A stretch of 64,000 nucleotides of DNA from Aurantimonas sp. 22II-16-19i (GCF_002088275.1 NZ_AQQS01000002.1:290047-354046); one strand, 5' to 3'; shown: positions 35,652-44,694, numbered from the stretch's first letter. Notes: a model not told the origin generated them from the sequence alone. Program-made: numbers and translations.

Positions 35652-36272
35652 CTATCCGGCGCGCGGAATGGCATTGGTCGAGACGGCGTCGTCCGTCGGC
35701 GACACCTCGCAGGTCATCGACGAGACGAAGGCGTCGACGGCCGGTCGCTTGCTCTCCTCGTCGACGAGGACGCGGATCGTCATGTAGCCCTCGGTCATCT
35801 CCACCTCGACCGGGATCTGGGTCTCGGGCTCGTTCTCGGCGGCCGCCTTGTCGACGAGCTGGTCCTTCGTCCCGACCAGGAGATCGAAGGCGTTCGCGAC
35901 GGCCGAGCGGTCGTTGATGCTGTAGAGATTGTCGCCGCGGCGGTCGTAGATGGACGCCGACCAGAAGGCCGGATCGTTCTGCGCGGCGCGGATGCGGACC
36001 GGGCCGTCGGCGAGGGAGAAGCGGCAACCGGCGGTGACGAAGGCGGGATCGACGAAGGCGAAGTCGCCGGCCGGCGCGTCGGCCGAGGCGAGGACCGAAT
36101 CCGGCGCGCTGTCGAGGGCCGCGACGCGAACCAGATCGTCGATCTTGCCGAGTTCGGCCAGCCGGCCCCAGGCGTTGCGCCGGGCGACGTCCGGCATGGT
36201 GAAGATCACCGCGATGTGGACGAGGCCGGCACCGACGACGCCGATCAGGAGAGCCAGAGCGAGCTTACCCAT
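35652..36272 (-). CDS. DUF1254 family membrane-anchored protein
   Basis: 206 residues with an N-terminal hydrophobic helix (LALALLIGVVGAGLVHIAVIF) that anchors it in the inner membrane, and a periplasmic DUF1254-like domain (GRLAELGKIDDLVRV, FWSASIYDRRGDNLYSINDR). It overlaps the upstream DUF1214 gene by 8 bp. The pair corresponds to the two halves of larger DUF1254-DUF1214 proteins elsewhere and is commonly found split like this next to PBP1A in rhizobia. Role unknown; envelope function is inferred. Confidence 0.8.
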   Translation of the reverse strand: MGKLALALLIGVVGAGLVHIAVIFTMPDVARRNAWGRLAELGKIDDLVRVAALDSAPDSVLASADAPAGDFAFVDPAFVTAGCRFSLADGPVRIRAAQNDPAFWSASIYDRRGDNLYSINDRSAVANAFDLLVGTKDQLVDKAAAENEPETQIPVEVEMTEGYMTIRVLVDEESKRPAVDAFVSSMTCEVSPTDDAVSTNAIPRAG

Positions 36273-36849
36273 CGAGGCAGTCTCCCCGCCGGATCGAGGG
36301 CAAAGCGAGGCTGGAGGCGCCGCTGGCGGCGCTCGCCGGGGTGTCGTAGAGCGCCAGCATCAGCGTCATCGGGCCGGTTCCCGAGGTGGCGAGCCAGTTG
36401 CCGGCCATGGTCCGCGGCCCGACGGCGATCTTGAAGGCGTTGTCGTCGTCGCGCATGAGATTGTTGGAGGTCAGCCAGCCGGGACGCCCGGCGCTCGGCC
36501 GGATCAGCTGCCCCTCGGGCTGATAGGCCGCGAGGGTGAAGATGCGGGCCGGCGGGGTGGTGCCGGCGATCACGTAGCTGCATTCCCGGCGCAGCGGGCG
36601 GCCCGCCTCGTCGGCGTTGCTGCGGAACTGGATGCCTTCGCCGATGCCGAGGGTGAGATTGCCGAGAACGGCGAGCCGCGCCTTGGAATAGGGATCGGCG
36701 TCGGGCGCGCCGGCGAAGGGCGTCGCCTGCCACTGACCGACGACGACGGTGCCGATCTCGGACGAATGGTCGACCGCCCAGCGCGCCGACCAGCCGCCGA
36801 GATAGAGGGCGATCGTGATCGCGATCATGACGAGGAGGGTAAAACGCAT
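36265..36849 (-). CDS. DUF1214 family membrane-anchored protein
   Basis: 194 residues. N-terminal transmembrane helix (LLVMIAITIALYLGGWSARW), then a DUF1214 domain with CSYVIAGTTPPARIFTLAAY, a central NNLMRDDDNAFKIAVG and the ending LPSIRRGDC, which is diagnostic. It lies 33 bp downstream of the PBP1A gene and overlaps the DUF1254 gene, so the three are probably one operon. Confidence 0.8.
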   Translation of the reverse strand: MRFTLLVMIAITIALYLGGWSARWAVDHSSEIGTVVVGQWQATPFAGAPDADPYSKARLAVLGNLTLGIGEGIQFRSNADEAGRPLRRECSYVIAGTTPPARIFTLAAYQPEGQLIRPSAGRPGWLTSNNLMRDDDNAFKIAVGPRTMAGNWLATSGTGPMTLMLALYDTPASAASGASSLALPSIRRGDCLDG

Positions 36850-36882
36850 CGGTTGGACTTCGCCGTGGCTTCGAACGCGCGG

Positions 36883-39087
36883 CTACTGCGCGCGGGCGGT
36901 GACGGCGGCCCCGCCGCTGCCGCTGCCGGACGCCTCGGCGGAGGCCAGCTGCTCGGCCTCCAGCGGCTTCATCGCATCGAGCCGGTCGGCGATGTCGGAG
37001 AGGACGTCCTGGGTCTTCTTGCCGAGGGTCTCGGGCGGAGCCGGCCGGACCCCGTCGCCCTCCGCATTGGCGACCTTGGCGCTCTCGGCCGGGAAGGGAT
37101 CGTCGAGATAGGGGATCGGCTTCAGATCGATGTGCTGGTGGGCCGCCTCCATGAAGCGCTGCCAGGTGAGCGCCGGCAACGAGCCGCCGGTCAGCCGGTT
37201 GGTCGGAGCGAAGCTGTCGTTGCCGAACCAGACGGCGCCGACATAGTTGCCGGTGTAGCCGACGAACCAGCCGTCGCGATAGGACTGGGTGGTGCCGGTC
37301 TTGCCGCCGACCCGGGTCATGGTCAGCTGCGCCTTGCGCGCCGTGCCCCGTTCGCTGACGCCGACCAGCATCTCGTTCATCGACTTGGTGGCGTCTTCGG
37401 AGAGGATGCGCTGGCGCGGCGGCATGTCGTTGCGGGCGTCCCAGACCACCTTGCCGGTGCCGTCGGACAGCTGCTGAATGGCGTGGCGGTTGGGGTTCAT
37501 GCCGCCATTGGCGAAGACGGTGTAGGCGGTCGCCTGGTCCATGACGGTCACCTCGCTGGTGCCGAGCGCCATGGTCTTGTCGCCGCGCAGGGGAGATTCT
37601 ATTCCCATCGCCTTGGCGGTCGCCACCGTGTTGTCGAACCCGACCTTCTGGTAGAGCTTGACCGCCGGCACGTTGAGCGAGCGGGCCAGCGCATTGGCGA
37701 GGGTGACCCTCCCGGCAAAGGACCGGCCGTAGTTCTGCGGCGACCACTTGCCGATGGTGATCGGGCTGTCGACGATCGTGTCCGTCGGCTTCATGCCCTG
37801 CTGCATCGCCGCCGCATAGACATAGACCTTGAAGGACGAGCCCGGCTGGCGGAGCGCCCGGGTGGCGCGGTTGAACTGCGAGACGCCGTAGTCGCGGCCG
37901 CCGACGATCGCCCTGACGCTGCCGTCGGCGGACAAGACCACCATCGCCGCCTCGCCGACGTCGTAGGTCTTGCCGAACTGGCGCAGATTGTATTCCACCG
38001 CCTCGTCGGCGAGCTTCTGCAGATCGAGGTCGATCGTGGTGCGGGCGACGAAGTTGTGCTGCGTCAGCCCCTTGGCCTTGGCGATGCGTTGCACCTCCTC
38101 GAAGGCGTAGTCGAGGAAATAATCCGGGGACGGGGTCGAGGAGCGGTCGATCGCGGTCGCCGGATTGCGCCGCGCGGCGATCACCTGGCCTTCGGTGAGG
38201 AAGCTCGCCTGGACCATGTTGGTCAGGACTTCGTTGGCGCGGGCTCTCGCCGCAGGCAGGTTGATGTGGGGCGCGTATTTCGCCGGCGCCTTGAACAGGC
38301 CGGCCAGCATCGCCGCCTCGGCGAGGGAGACCTCGCGGATGTTCTTGCCGAAATAGAACTCGGACGCCGCCGCCGCACCGAAGCTGCCGCCGCCCATATA
38401 GGCGCGGTCGAGATACATCGCGAGGATCTGGCGCTTGGAGTAGTGGGATTCCAGCCAGAGCGAGAGGAAGGCCTCCTTGATCTTGCGATCGAGGCTGCGT
38501 TCGTTGGACAGGAAGATGTTCTTGGCGAGCTGCTGGGTGAGGGTCGAGCCGCCCTGCACGACGCCGCCGGCCTGGGCATTGACCGTCATGGCGCGCATCA
38601 GGCCGAGGAAGTCGATGCCGAAATGATCGAAGAAGCGGCGATCCTCGGTGGCGAGCAGCGCCTTGATGAAACTGTCCGGCATCTCGTCGATGGGGACAGC
38701 GGCGGCGCGCAGGATGCCGCGCCGGCCGATCTCGTCGCCATGCTTGTCGAGAAACTGCACCGAATAGTCGCTCTCCTGCGGCAGGCCGTTCTTCGTCATC
38801 TTGATGGCCGGCTGGGCGAGGGCGAAGAGAATGACGAAACCGACGAGGCCGAGGGTGAGCCCCTCGCAGGAGAGTTCGACCAGCACCCGGTTGAAGCCGC
38901 GGGCGCGGAATTTCCGCGAGACGATGGTGACGCCTTCCCACCAGGCGGCGAAGGCGTGGAAGGCGCGCCAAAGGCCCGAATCGATCCAGGCGTCGACCTC
39001 GATGAGTCGCGAGGGCTGCCGGCGCTTCCGGGATTGATTCGTGTCGTTCTGCAAGGGCCAGCCCATCATTCTGCGCAACGCCCGCAC
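36883..39087 (-). CDS. Penicillin-binding protein 1A-type glycosyltransferase/transpeptidase
   Basis: Bifunctional peptidoglycan synthase of 734 residues in the inner membrane. Cytoplasmic N-terminus, transmembrane helix near 76-95 ([19 protein letters not shown]), then the GT51 glycosyltransferase with catalytic Glu in [14 protein letters not shown] and [12 protein letters not shown]. The transpeptidase domain has the SxxK motif in [14 protein letters not shown] in [10 protein letters not shown] and KTG in [14 protein letters not shown]. The tail is low-complexity. It is typical of the rhizobial PBP1A group, which lacks the OB-domain length of E. coli PonA. First gene of the operon with DUF1214 and DUF1254. 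Confidence 0.94.
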   Translation of the reverse strand: MRALRRMMGWPLQNDTNQSRKRRQPSRLIEVDAWIDSGLWRAFHAFAAWWEGVTIVSRKFRARGFNRVLVELSCEGLTLGLVGFVILFALAQPAIKMTKNGLPQESDYSVQFLDKHGDEIGRRGILRAAAVPIDEMPDSFIKALLATEDRRFFDHFGIDFLGLMRAMTVNAQAGGVVQGGSTLTQQLAKNIFLSNERSLDRKIKEAFLSLWLESHYSKRQILAMYLDRAYMGGGSFGAAAASEFYFGKNIREVSLAEAAMLAGLFKAPAKYAPHINLPAARARANEVLTNMVQASFLTEGQVIAARRNPATAIDRSSTPSPDYFLDYAFEEVQRIAKAKGLTQHNFVARTTIDLDLQKLADEAVEYNLRQFGKTYDVGEAAMVVLSADGSVRAIVGGRDYGVSQFNRATRALRQPGSSFKVYVYAAAMQQGMKPTDTIVDSPITIGKWSPQNYGRSFAGRVTLANALARSLNVPAVKLYQKVGFDNTVATAKAMGIESPLRGDKTMALGTSEVTVMDQATAYTVFANGGMNPNRHAIQQLSDGTGKVVWDARNDMPPRQRILSEDATKSMNEMLVGVSERGTARKAQLTMTRVGGKTGTTQSYRDGWFVGYTGNYVGAVWFGNDSFAPTNRLTGGSLPALTWQRFMEAAHQHIDLKPIPYLDDPFPAESAKVANAEGDGVRPAPPETLGKKTQDVLSDIADRLDAMKPLEAEQLASAEASGSGSGGAAVTARAQ

Positions 39088-39239
39088 GGAAGCGGGCCTT
39101 CAAGCCTGCCTCCCACTGGCGGTGCGGTCGATCATGGCCGCGACTTGTGCGGCCATCCATGACATCTTACGTCGTCCCTCACGCCTCTTATAGGCCGAAG
39201 GCACCGAAAAATCTTCAAAATTCACCGCATGGTTTCCCG

Positions 39240-39770
39240 ATGAACGATGGCAGCGCCGATCACGATCCCGTGCCGTACTGGCGGGCGAAGAGCCTCGAGG
39301 AGCTGACGGGCGAGGAGTGGGAGCGGCTGTGCGACGGCTGCGGCCGCTGCTGCCTGAACAAGCTGGAGGACTGGGACACCGGCGAGATCGCCTGGACCAA
39401 CGTCGCCTGCCGGCTGCTCGACGGCGAGAGATGCCGCTGCGGGCAGTACGAGACCCGCCACGAGGTGGTGCCGGACTGCGTCGGCCTGACGCCGGAGGCG
39501 GTGCGCTCGCTGACCTGGCTGCCGCCCTCCTGCGCCTACCGCCTGGTCGGCGAGGGGCGCGACCTCTACTGGTGGCACCATCTGGTCTCGGGCGACCGCG
39601 AGACGGTGCACCAGGCCGGAGTGTCCGTGCGGGGCCGCACGGTCAGCGAGGAGGGCCTGGCGCTGGAGGACTACGAGGATCACCTGGTGGAATGGCCGGG
39701 GGAGGACGAGGATGCGGCCGAGGCGGAGGACGAGGCGGACTTCGAGCCGATGCCGGAGAAGCAGATCTAA
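39240..39770 (+). CDS. YcgN/UPF0260 family cysteine-cluster protein
   Basis: 176 residues with an N-terminal cysteine cluster: [14 protein letters not shown], then [27 protein letters not shown]. These eight or so cysteines form the YkgJ/YcgN zinc- or iron-binding cluster. The core [21 protein letters not shown] is family-specific. ATG 39240 follows a Pro-rich frame extension that is unlikely to be coding. Function unknown in all organisms. Divergent from PBP1A. Confidence 0.9.
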   Translation: MNDGSADHDPVPYWRAKSLEELTGEEWERLCDGCGRCCLNKLEDWDTGEIAWTNVACRLLDGERCRCGQYETRHEVVPDCVGLTPEAVRSLTWLPPSCAYRLVGEGRDLYWWHHLVSGDRETVHQAGVSVRGRTVSEEGLALEDYEDHLVEWPGEDEDAAEAEDEADFEPMPEKQI

Positions 39771-39781
39771 GAATAAATTCC

Positions 39782-39810
39782 TTGACTGCGTGACGGTGGT
39801 CGGGTAGGGT
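39782..39810 (+). promoter_or_regulatory. Predicted promoter upstream of the GTA cluster
   Basis: TTGACT at 39782-39787, a 17-bp spacer and TAGGGT at 39805-39810. Transcription would begin near 39817, just ahead of a hairpin-plus-T-run element. The same TAGGG-type -10 occurs at the tRNA-Arg promoter. Confidence 0.5.
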
Positions 39811-39834
39811 TCAGTCATCATCGAAAAATCAGTG

Positions 39835-39864
39835 GGCGGCACCGGGATACCGGGGCCGCCTTTT
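39835..39864 (+). terminator. Rho-independent terminator or attenuator before the GTA genes
   Basis: GGCGGC/GCCGCC outer stem with an inner CCGG/CCGG stem around GATA, followed by TTTT. It lies between the predicted promoter and the first GTA gene. It may simply end the YcgN transcript, or act as a leader attenuator for the GTA operon. Confidence 0.65.
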
Positions 39865-39930
39865 CGTTTCCGGGTCCGGGCGGTCGCGAGGCCGGGTCGG
39901 GTGCGGGACGCATGCGGGTTCGAGGCGCGG

Positions 39931-40509
39931 ATGGCGGAACTCTTGTCGGACCGGCTGTTCGCGCTGTTGCTGCGCGAGGTGGAGCGCCTCGAGGTGGGGG
40001 CGGAGGACGATCATCCCGCCATCACGGCGCAGGGACAGACACCGGGGCCGGCACCGGGACCGGACGTCGTCGCGAGCCGCAGGGAGAGCCGCGGCGCGCT
40101 GAAGGGCCCGGCCGCCGGCAGGCCGACGCCAGTCGGCGCCAAGCCGGCCGCGGGGCGGGGCGGCTTCAAGGAACGGGCCGACGCGCTGATCCTCCTGACC
40201 CGGACGCTGGAGAAGCTTCTGGAGCTGCGCGCGCTGGAAGCCAGCGCCGGCGAGGACGACGAGGCGGAGACGCTGCGGCTGCGCGAGGCGTTCATGCGCC
40301 GGCTGCGGGCCCTCGATGCGCGGCGCGCCGGCGGGCCGAGGCTGTTCGGCGACGAAGCCGGGACGGGAGCGACGCCGGCGGCGGCGAAGGCGGCGACGGC
40401 GACGGTGGCGGGGGCGCGCGGACGGCAGGCGGGACCGAAGAGGGGCCTCAAGGCGCCGACGAAGGCGGGCGCAAAGCCGAACGGGCGAGGCGCCGATGGC
40501 GGCGCATAG
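39931..40509 (+). CDS. GTA gene 1 (putative small terminase subunit)
   Basis: 192 residues from ATG 39931, positioned as the first gene of a Rhodobacter-type gene transfer agent structural cluster. A helical core (MAELLSDRLFALLLREVERLE, and FKERADALILLTRTLEKLLEL) is followed by an Ala/Lys/Gly-rich basic tail, which would suit DNA binding by a small terminase. The frame extends upstream to a GTG at 39832, but that would run through the terminator hairpin. The 3' end overlaps the large terminase start by 14 bp. Confidence 0.7.
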   Translation: MAELLSDRLFALLLREVERLEVGAEDDHPAITAQGQTPGPAPGPDVVASRRESRGALKGPAAGRPTPVGAKPAAGRGGFKERADALILLTRTLEKLLELRALEASAGEDDEAETLRLREAFMRRLRALDARRAGGPRLFGDEAGTGATPAAAKAATATVAGARGRQAGPKRGLKAPTKAGAKPNGRGADGGA

Positions 40510-41854
40510 CGCGGACGAGGACGAAGCCGAAGCCGCTGGCGGCGAGGACGCGGGGCCGCTGACCGAGGCGGAGTTCTGGGGCGAGACGGACGGCCTGATC
40601 TCCCGGCAGAAGGCCCGGGTGCTGGCCGGCGCGCAGCCGTCCTGGGCAATCACCGCGCGGCCCTCGCAACTGCCGCCGCCGGGCGACTGGCGGCAATGGC
40701 TGATCGTCGGCGGCCGCGGCTCCGGCAAGACCCGGGCGGGTGCCGAATGGGTGCGGGCGATGGCGGCCGGCGAGCCGCCCTTCGCCGACCGGCCGCACAT
40801 GCGGATCGGGCTTCTCGCCGAGACGCTGGCCGACGCCCGCGAGGTGATGATCGACGGGGAGAGCGGGCTGCTGGCCGTCGCCGGCCAGCCGCGGCCGGTG
40901 TTCGAGGCGAGCCGGCGGCGCCTCGTGTTCGCCAACGGGGCGATCGCCCAGATGTTTTCCTCGGAGGATCCCGACGCCCTGCGCGGCTACCAGTTCGACC
41001 TCGCCTGGGGCGACGAGCTGGCGAAATGGGTGCATGGCGAGGCCTCGTTCGACAATCTGCAGCTGGCGCTGCGGCTGGGGGAAAGCCCCCGCGCGCTGTT
41101 CACGACGACGCCGCGGCCGATCCCGCTCCTGAAGCGGCTGATCGCCGATCCGCAGACCGTTTCGACCCACATGACGACGGCGGAGAACGCCGGCAATCTC
41201 GCGCCGGGGTTCCTCGCCGCGATGACCGAGCGCTACGGCGGCACGCGGCTCGGGCGGCAGGAACTGGACGGGCAGATCCTTGCGGCCCGCGAGGACGCGC
41301 TGTTCGACATCGGCCGGATCGAGCGGGAGCGCTGCGCGGCGCCGGACGAGTTGCAGCGGGTGGTGGTCGCGGTGGATCCGCCGGCGACCTCGACGGCGAA
41401 GTCCGACGCCTGCGGCATCGTCGCCGCGGGACGCGGGGCCGACGGGACGATCTACGTCCTCGCCGATGCGAGCCGCCGGCGCGCCAAGCCGCACGAATGG
41501 GCGGCGGCCGCGATCGGGCTCTATCAGGCGCTCGAGGCCGACCGCATCGTTGCCGAGGTGAACCAGGGCGGCGACATGGTCGAGGCGGTGATCCGGGCAG
41601 CGAGCCCCGACACGCCGTTCCAGGCGGTGCGGGCGACACGGGGCAAGTGGCTGCGGGCGGAACCCGTCGCCGCGCTCTACGAACGCGGCCGGGTGCGCCA
41701 TGCCGGCCGGTTTCCCGAACTCGAAGACGAGATGGCGGATTTCGGGGCGGACGGCTTGTCCGGCGGGCGGTCCCCGGACCGGCTCGACGCGCTGGTCTGG
41801 GCGGTGAACGCGCTGGCGGGTGGCGGGGAGGCGCCGCGGATCCGGGGGCTTTAG
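40496..41854 (+). CDS. GTA large terminase (DNA packaging ATPase/nuclease)
   Basis: 452-residue motor that would cut and package random host DNA into GTA particles. Walker A GGRGSGKTRAGAEW is near residue 76. The Walker B/catalytic region is FDLAWGDELAKWVHGEASF. A coupling motif TTTPRPIPLLKRL follows, and the RNase-H-like nuclease starts at VVVAVDPPATSTAKSDACGI with NQGGDMVEAVIR and PDRLDALVWAVNAL. The GDELAKW form is typical of the alphaproteobacterial GTA/prophage HK97-like family. Intact. Overlaps gene 1, but 371 bp with a repeat element separate it from the portal gene. Confidence 0.92.
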   Translation: MAAHSADEDEAEAAGGEDAGPLTEAEFWGETDGLISRQKARVLAGAQPSWAITARPSQLPPPGDWRQWLIVGGRGSGKTRAGAEWVRAMAAGEPPFADRPHMRIGLLAETLADAREVMIDGESGLLAVAGQPRPVFEASRRRLVFANGAIAQMFSSEDPDALRGYQFDLAWGDELAKWVHGEASFDNLQLALRLGESPRALFTTTPRPIPLLKRLIADPQTVSTHMTTAENAGNLAPGFLAAMTERYGGTRLGRQELDGQILAAREDALFDIGRIERERCAAPDELQRVVVAVDPPATSTAKSDACGIVAAGRGADGTIYVLADASRRRAKPHEWAAAAIGLYQALEADRIVAEVNQGGDMVEAVIRAASPDTPFQAVRATRGKWLRAEPVAALYERGRVRHAGRFPELEDEMADFGADGLSGGRSPDRLDALVWAVNALAGGGEAPRIRGL

Positions 41855-41901
41855 GGGAAGGGCTGCGGGGGAGCGGTATGTGCCGGTTAGGTTTGTGCCG
41901 A

Positions 41902-42144
41902 GGCACCCCCCTCTGCCCTGCCGGGCATCTCCCCCTCAAGGGGGGAGATCGATCCCGCGCGAAAGTCGCTCCCTCACCGAGACAAGTCTGCTGCTGGCGC
42001 CAGCGTCGAAGGGGCTCCCTCACCGAGGGAAGCCTGCTGCTGGCGCTATCGTCGGAAGTGCGCAAGCGTCAACGCTGCCGATCTCCCCCCTGGAGGGGGA
42101 GATGTCCGCCCTTCGACTGGCTCAGGAGGACAGAGGGGGGCGCC
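41902..42144. repeat. Palindromic intergenic repeat element (MITE-like)
   Basis: About 243 bp with imperfect terminal inverted repeats (GGCACCCCCCTCTG at 41902 against CAGAGGGGGGCGCC at 42131-42144, 13 of 14 pairing). Inner inverted arms ATCTCCCCCTC...GAGGGGGAGAT lie near 41928-41949 and 42080-42103. A 33-bp direct repeat beginning GCTCCCTCACCGAG is at 41968-42000 and 42014-42046. Layout matches rhizobial intergenic mosaic or MITE-like elements; no ORF inside. Confidence 0.75.
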
Positions 42145-42225
42145 GAAGGGCTCCCGCGCTGACAGGTGGCCGGCCGCGCAAATGGCCAGCTTCCCGAACG
42201 GATTCCAGAACATCGGAGCAATCGC

Positions 42226-43347
42226 ATGGGACTTGCGGGAACGATCGCGGGCTGGCTGGGTGCGCCGCCACGGCCGCCGGGCGAGGGCGCTGGCGCGGCG
42301 GCGGGCGAGCGGAAATCTGCCGCCACGGTGGCCGGGACGCTGGTCTTCACCGGCGGCGACGACGGAGGATGGGTCGAGCGCTCCTATGCGGCGCTGGCGC
42401 GGGCTGGCTTCATGCAGAACCCGGTCGCCTATCGGTCCGTCAGACTGATCAGCGAGGCGGCCGCGGCGATCCCGCTGGTGCTTCACGACGGCGACAGCGA
42501 GGTGAGCGGGCATCGGCTGCTGGAGCTGTTGCGGCGGCCGAACCCGATGACCGACGGGGCGGCCTTCGTCGAGGCGATCTGCGGCCATCTGCTCCTCTCC
42601 GGCAACGCCTATGTGGAAGCAGCGCTGATCGACGGCGAGGTGCGGGCGCTGCATCCCCTGAGGCCGGATCGGGTGCGGCCGATCGAGGGCGCCGACGGCT
42701 GGCCGGAGGCCTATGAGTATCGGGCGGGGGCGAGCGTCCGGCGGATCGCGGCGGAGGGGCCCGGCGGCGAGCCGGCGACGATCCTGCCGCTGGCGCTGTT
42801 CCATCCGCTCGCCGACCATCGCGGCTTTCCGCCGCTGGGGGCGGCGCAGAACGCCCTCGACCTCCACAATGCCGCGGCGCGCTGGAACCGGGCCCTCCTG
42901 GAGAACTCGGCGCGGCCCTCCGGCGCCCTGATCTACAAGGCCGAGGGCGGCGGCAACCTGTCGCCCGACCAGTTCGACCGGCTGAAGAGCGAGCTCGAGA
43001 CCGGCTACTCCGGCGCGGCGCGGGCCGGGCGGCCGCTGCTGCTCGAAGGCGGGCTCGACTGGAAGGCGATGGCGCTGACGCCTAAGGACATGGACTTCAT
43101 CGAGGCGCGGAACGGCGCGGCGCGGGACATCGCGCTCGCCTTCGGCGTACCGCCGATGCTGCTCGGCATCCCCGGCGACGTCACCTACTCGAACTACGCC
43201 GAAGCCAACCGTGCGCTCTACCGTCTCACTGTGCTGCCGCTGGTGAAGCGGATCACCGGTGCGCTCGGCGCCTGGTGTAACGCGACAGATCAGGTGAGCC
43301 TGGCCGGGATTTTCCGGGATCAGGCGGAATTTGGCGGGAAAGTGTAG
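42226..43347 (+). pseudogene. GTA portal protein gene, 3' end replaced by inserted DNA
   Basis: HK97-type portal of the GTA cluster. The first 350 residues follow the family closely: MQNPVAYRSVRLISEAAAAIP, GNAYVEAALIDGEVRAL, LFHPLADHRGFPPLGAAQNAL, and PPMLLGIPGDVTYSNYAEAN followed by LTVLPLVKRITGALGAW. After Trp350 (43273-43275) the similarity stops. The frame reads 23 foreign residues, beginning CNATDQVSLAG, to a stop at 43347. GTA portals normally continue for a few dozen conserved residues, so the gene appears truncated by the element starting near 43276. No prohead protease or capsid gene follows. The particle is presumably not assembled unless the element is excised precisely. Confidence 0.85.
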
Positions 43348-43397
43348 GCGGGGCGGGGCTTTGAGGGGAGATTGACGGGCAAAACGGCAAGGGCCGA

Positions 43398-43462
43398 GGC
43401 GTCAATTCAAATGCTCCCTCGGGGCGGAAATCGGCGCCGGGGGCGTCACTTCAAATGCTCCC
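43398..43462. repeat. Paired left-end repeats, candidate transposase-binding sites
   Basis: Two 21-bp copies sharing 20 bases, with core TTCAAATGCTCCC, at 43398-43418 and 43442-43462 (44-bp spacing). They lie in the 244-bp gene-free left margin of the prophage together with GGGATTTTCCGGGATC-like short repeats near 43307-43325. Position and repetition suit MuA end-binding sites. An old insertion-sequence end is the alternative. Confidence 0.55.
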
Positions 43463-43519
43463 GAAAACGCGGTTCATGAGCAGGGTCCGGGAGGAGCAGG
43501 CGAGCAAAAGTCGTTCGCG

Positions 43520-43765
43520 TCAGTCGTCGGCGAAGTCAGCGGGGAGCTGGCCGGCTCGGAAGAGGAGCTTCGGCTCCTCGAGCGTCTCGCCGGTCTCGTC
43601 GTCGGCGAGCTGCTCGAAGGCGACGGCGCCGGCGAAGCGATCGGCGATGCGGGTCGCCCGCCCGATCGCGGCCTCGGCGGTCTTTTCCTGGAACGTCTGG
43701 CCGGAAATGAGCCGGCGACCCTCTTTGACGAAGCCCTGGGCGACGAAATAGCTCTTGGCGGTCAT
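43520..43765 (-). CDS. Hypothetical protein downstream of the prophage repressor
   Basis: 81 residues from ATG 43765. FVAQGFVKEGRRLISGQTFQEKTAEAAIGRATRIADRFAGAVAF suggests a compact alpha/beta protein. It lies directly after the repressor stop (2-bp gap) and is transcribed with it during lysogeny, so it may serve immunity, exclusion or host benefit. Family not recognised. Confidence 0.6.
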   Translation of the reverse strand: MTAKSYFVAQGFVKEGRRLISGQTFQEKTAEAAIGRATRIADRFAGAVAFEQLADDETGETLEEPKLLFRAGQLPADFADD

Positions 43766-43767
43766 AA

Positions 43768-44559
43768 TCAAATCCCTCTCAAATGGCCGCGGACGCGGCC
43801 TGCGATACGCAGTTCGGGCAATTCGGACGGTGGAATAACCTCGTCGTCATAGCCCTCGTCCCGGTTGTCGCTGGACAGCTTCACTGTGCCGTCCCGCATG
43901 AGGCGGATGCGCTTGATGAGCGAGAGGCCGCCGTAGACGACGGCGTAGAGGCCCTCGTCGACCACGGAATCGATCGAGGTATCGACGATCACCCAGTCTC
44001 TGTCGGCGAGCGTCGGCATCATCGAGCGACCACGGACCCGGATGGTGGTCGCGAAGGCCGGGTTGACGCCGATTTCCCTCAAGTAGGCCGCGTGCATCGC
44101 GAAAAAGCTCTCGACGTCTTCGCTCTCCACCAGCGCGCCCGCGCCTGCGGACAGCTCGACGTCCAGACGCGGCAGCATGACTAAAGCGCCTTCGCGAAAC
44201 GCTTCAGGATCAACGAGTTGCAGCATTGGAACGCCTCTGTGTTCCTGTTCCGTTCTGGCCGGAACATGACTCGTTTCTCTCCCAGAGTCACGCGCTGATT
44301 CGCCGACCTCCATGGGACCCTCGCCGGTGGCGAGCCATTCCAGCGATGAGCCTGCGGCCTCGCAGAGTTGCACCAGCGCGAAAAAATCGGGTCTCGATCG
44401 CCCGAACTTCCAGCTCGTGAGCTTTGCGACTGAAGCGCCTGCGAGCTTCGCGGCGGTTTTTTGATCTCCAATCTTGGAAATCAACGATTCCATCCGCTGC
44501 CCGAAATCATCACTGAAACTGGGAACTGGCTTCCCAGTTTCTTTTTTGGGGCGAGGCAT
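43768..44559 (-). CDS. LexA-like prophage repressor (c protein)
   Basis: 263 residues. N-terminal helix-turn-helix (about 25-60: GDQKTAAKLAGASVAKLTSWKFG), linker, then an S24/LexA-type autocleavage domain with the serine in VRGRSMMPTLADRDWVIVD and the lysine in GLSLIKRIRLM. It would hold the early operon shut and be inactivated by RecA-stimulated self-cleavage after DNA damage, which makes induction SOS-linked, unlike phage Mu itself. It faces the Ner-like gene across an operator region with repeated palindromes. Confidence 0.9.
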   Translation of the reverse strand: MPRPKKETGKPVPSFSDDFGQRMESLISKIGDQKTAAKLAGASVAKLTSWKFGRSRPDFFALVQLCEAAGSSLEWLATGEGPMEVGESARDSGRETSHVPARTEQEHRGVPMLQLVDPEAFREGALVMLPRLDVELSAGAGALVESEDVESFFAMHAAYLREIGVNPAFATTIRVRGRSMMPTLADRDWVIVDTSIDSVVDEGLYAVVYGGLSLIKRIRLMRDGTVKLSSDNRDEGYDDEVIPPSELPELRIAGRVRGHLRGI

Positions 44560-44575
44560 CTGATAACCTACTGAT

Positions 44576-44657
44576 AATCATGCAGAAAATAGCGTTCTCA
44601 CTCTCAATCATGATTTTCTGAAGTGGGAACTCGATTTTCCGCTTTTCAATCATGATT
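44576..44657. promoter_or_regulatory. Operator region with AATCATGATT palindromes
   Basis: Two perfect palindromes AATCATGATT at 44606-44615 and 44648-44657 lie exactly 42 bp apart (four helical turns). A half-matching AATCATG is at 44576-44582. All are in the AT-rich gap between the divergent repressor and Ner-like genes. They are the natural binding sites for the repressor and/or the Ner-like protein. Confidence 0.7.
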
Positions 44658-44694
44658 AATCGAGATACGTTCTGCGTTGCGTTCGTAATTTTTA

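Noticed and set aside
35652..36849. DUF1254 and DUF1214 genes as one gene broken by a frameshift
   Set aside because: Each half has its own start and its own membrane anchor, and the 8-bp overlap is usual for this split pair next to PBP1A.
35950..39162. A plus-strand open frame of over 1000 codons opposite the PBP1A/DUF1214 genes
   Set aside because: It is the antisense shadow of GC-rich coding DNA: Asp/Gly/Arg/Ala-rich, with no domain and no ribosome site, while the minus strand has clear PBP1A catalytic motifs.
39832..39930. GTG start at 39832 for GTA gene 1
   Set aside because: It would place a strong terminator hairpin inside the coding sequence; the ATG at 39931 begins the helical core.
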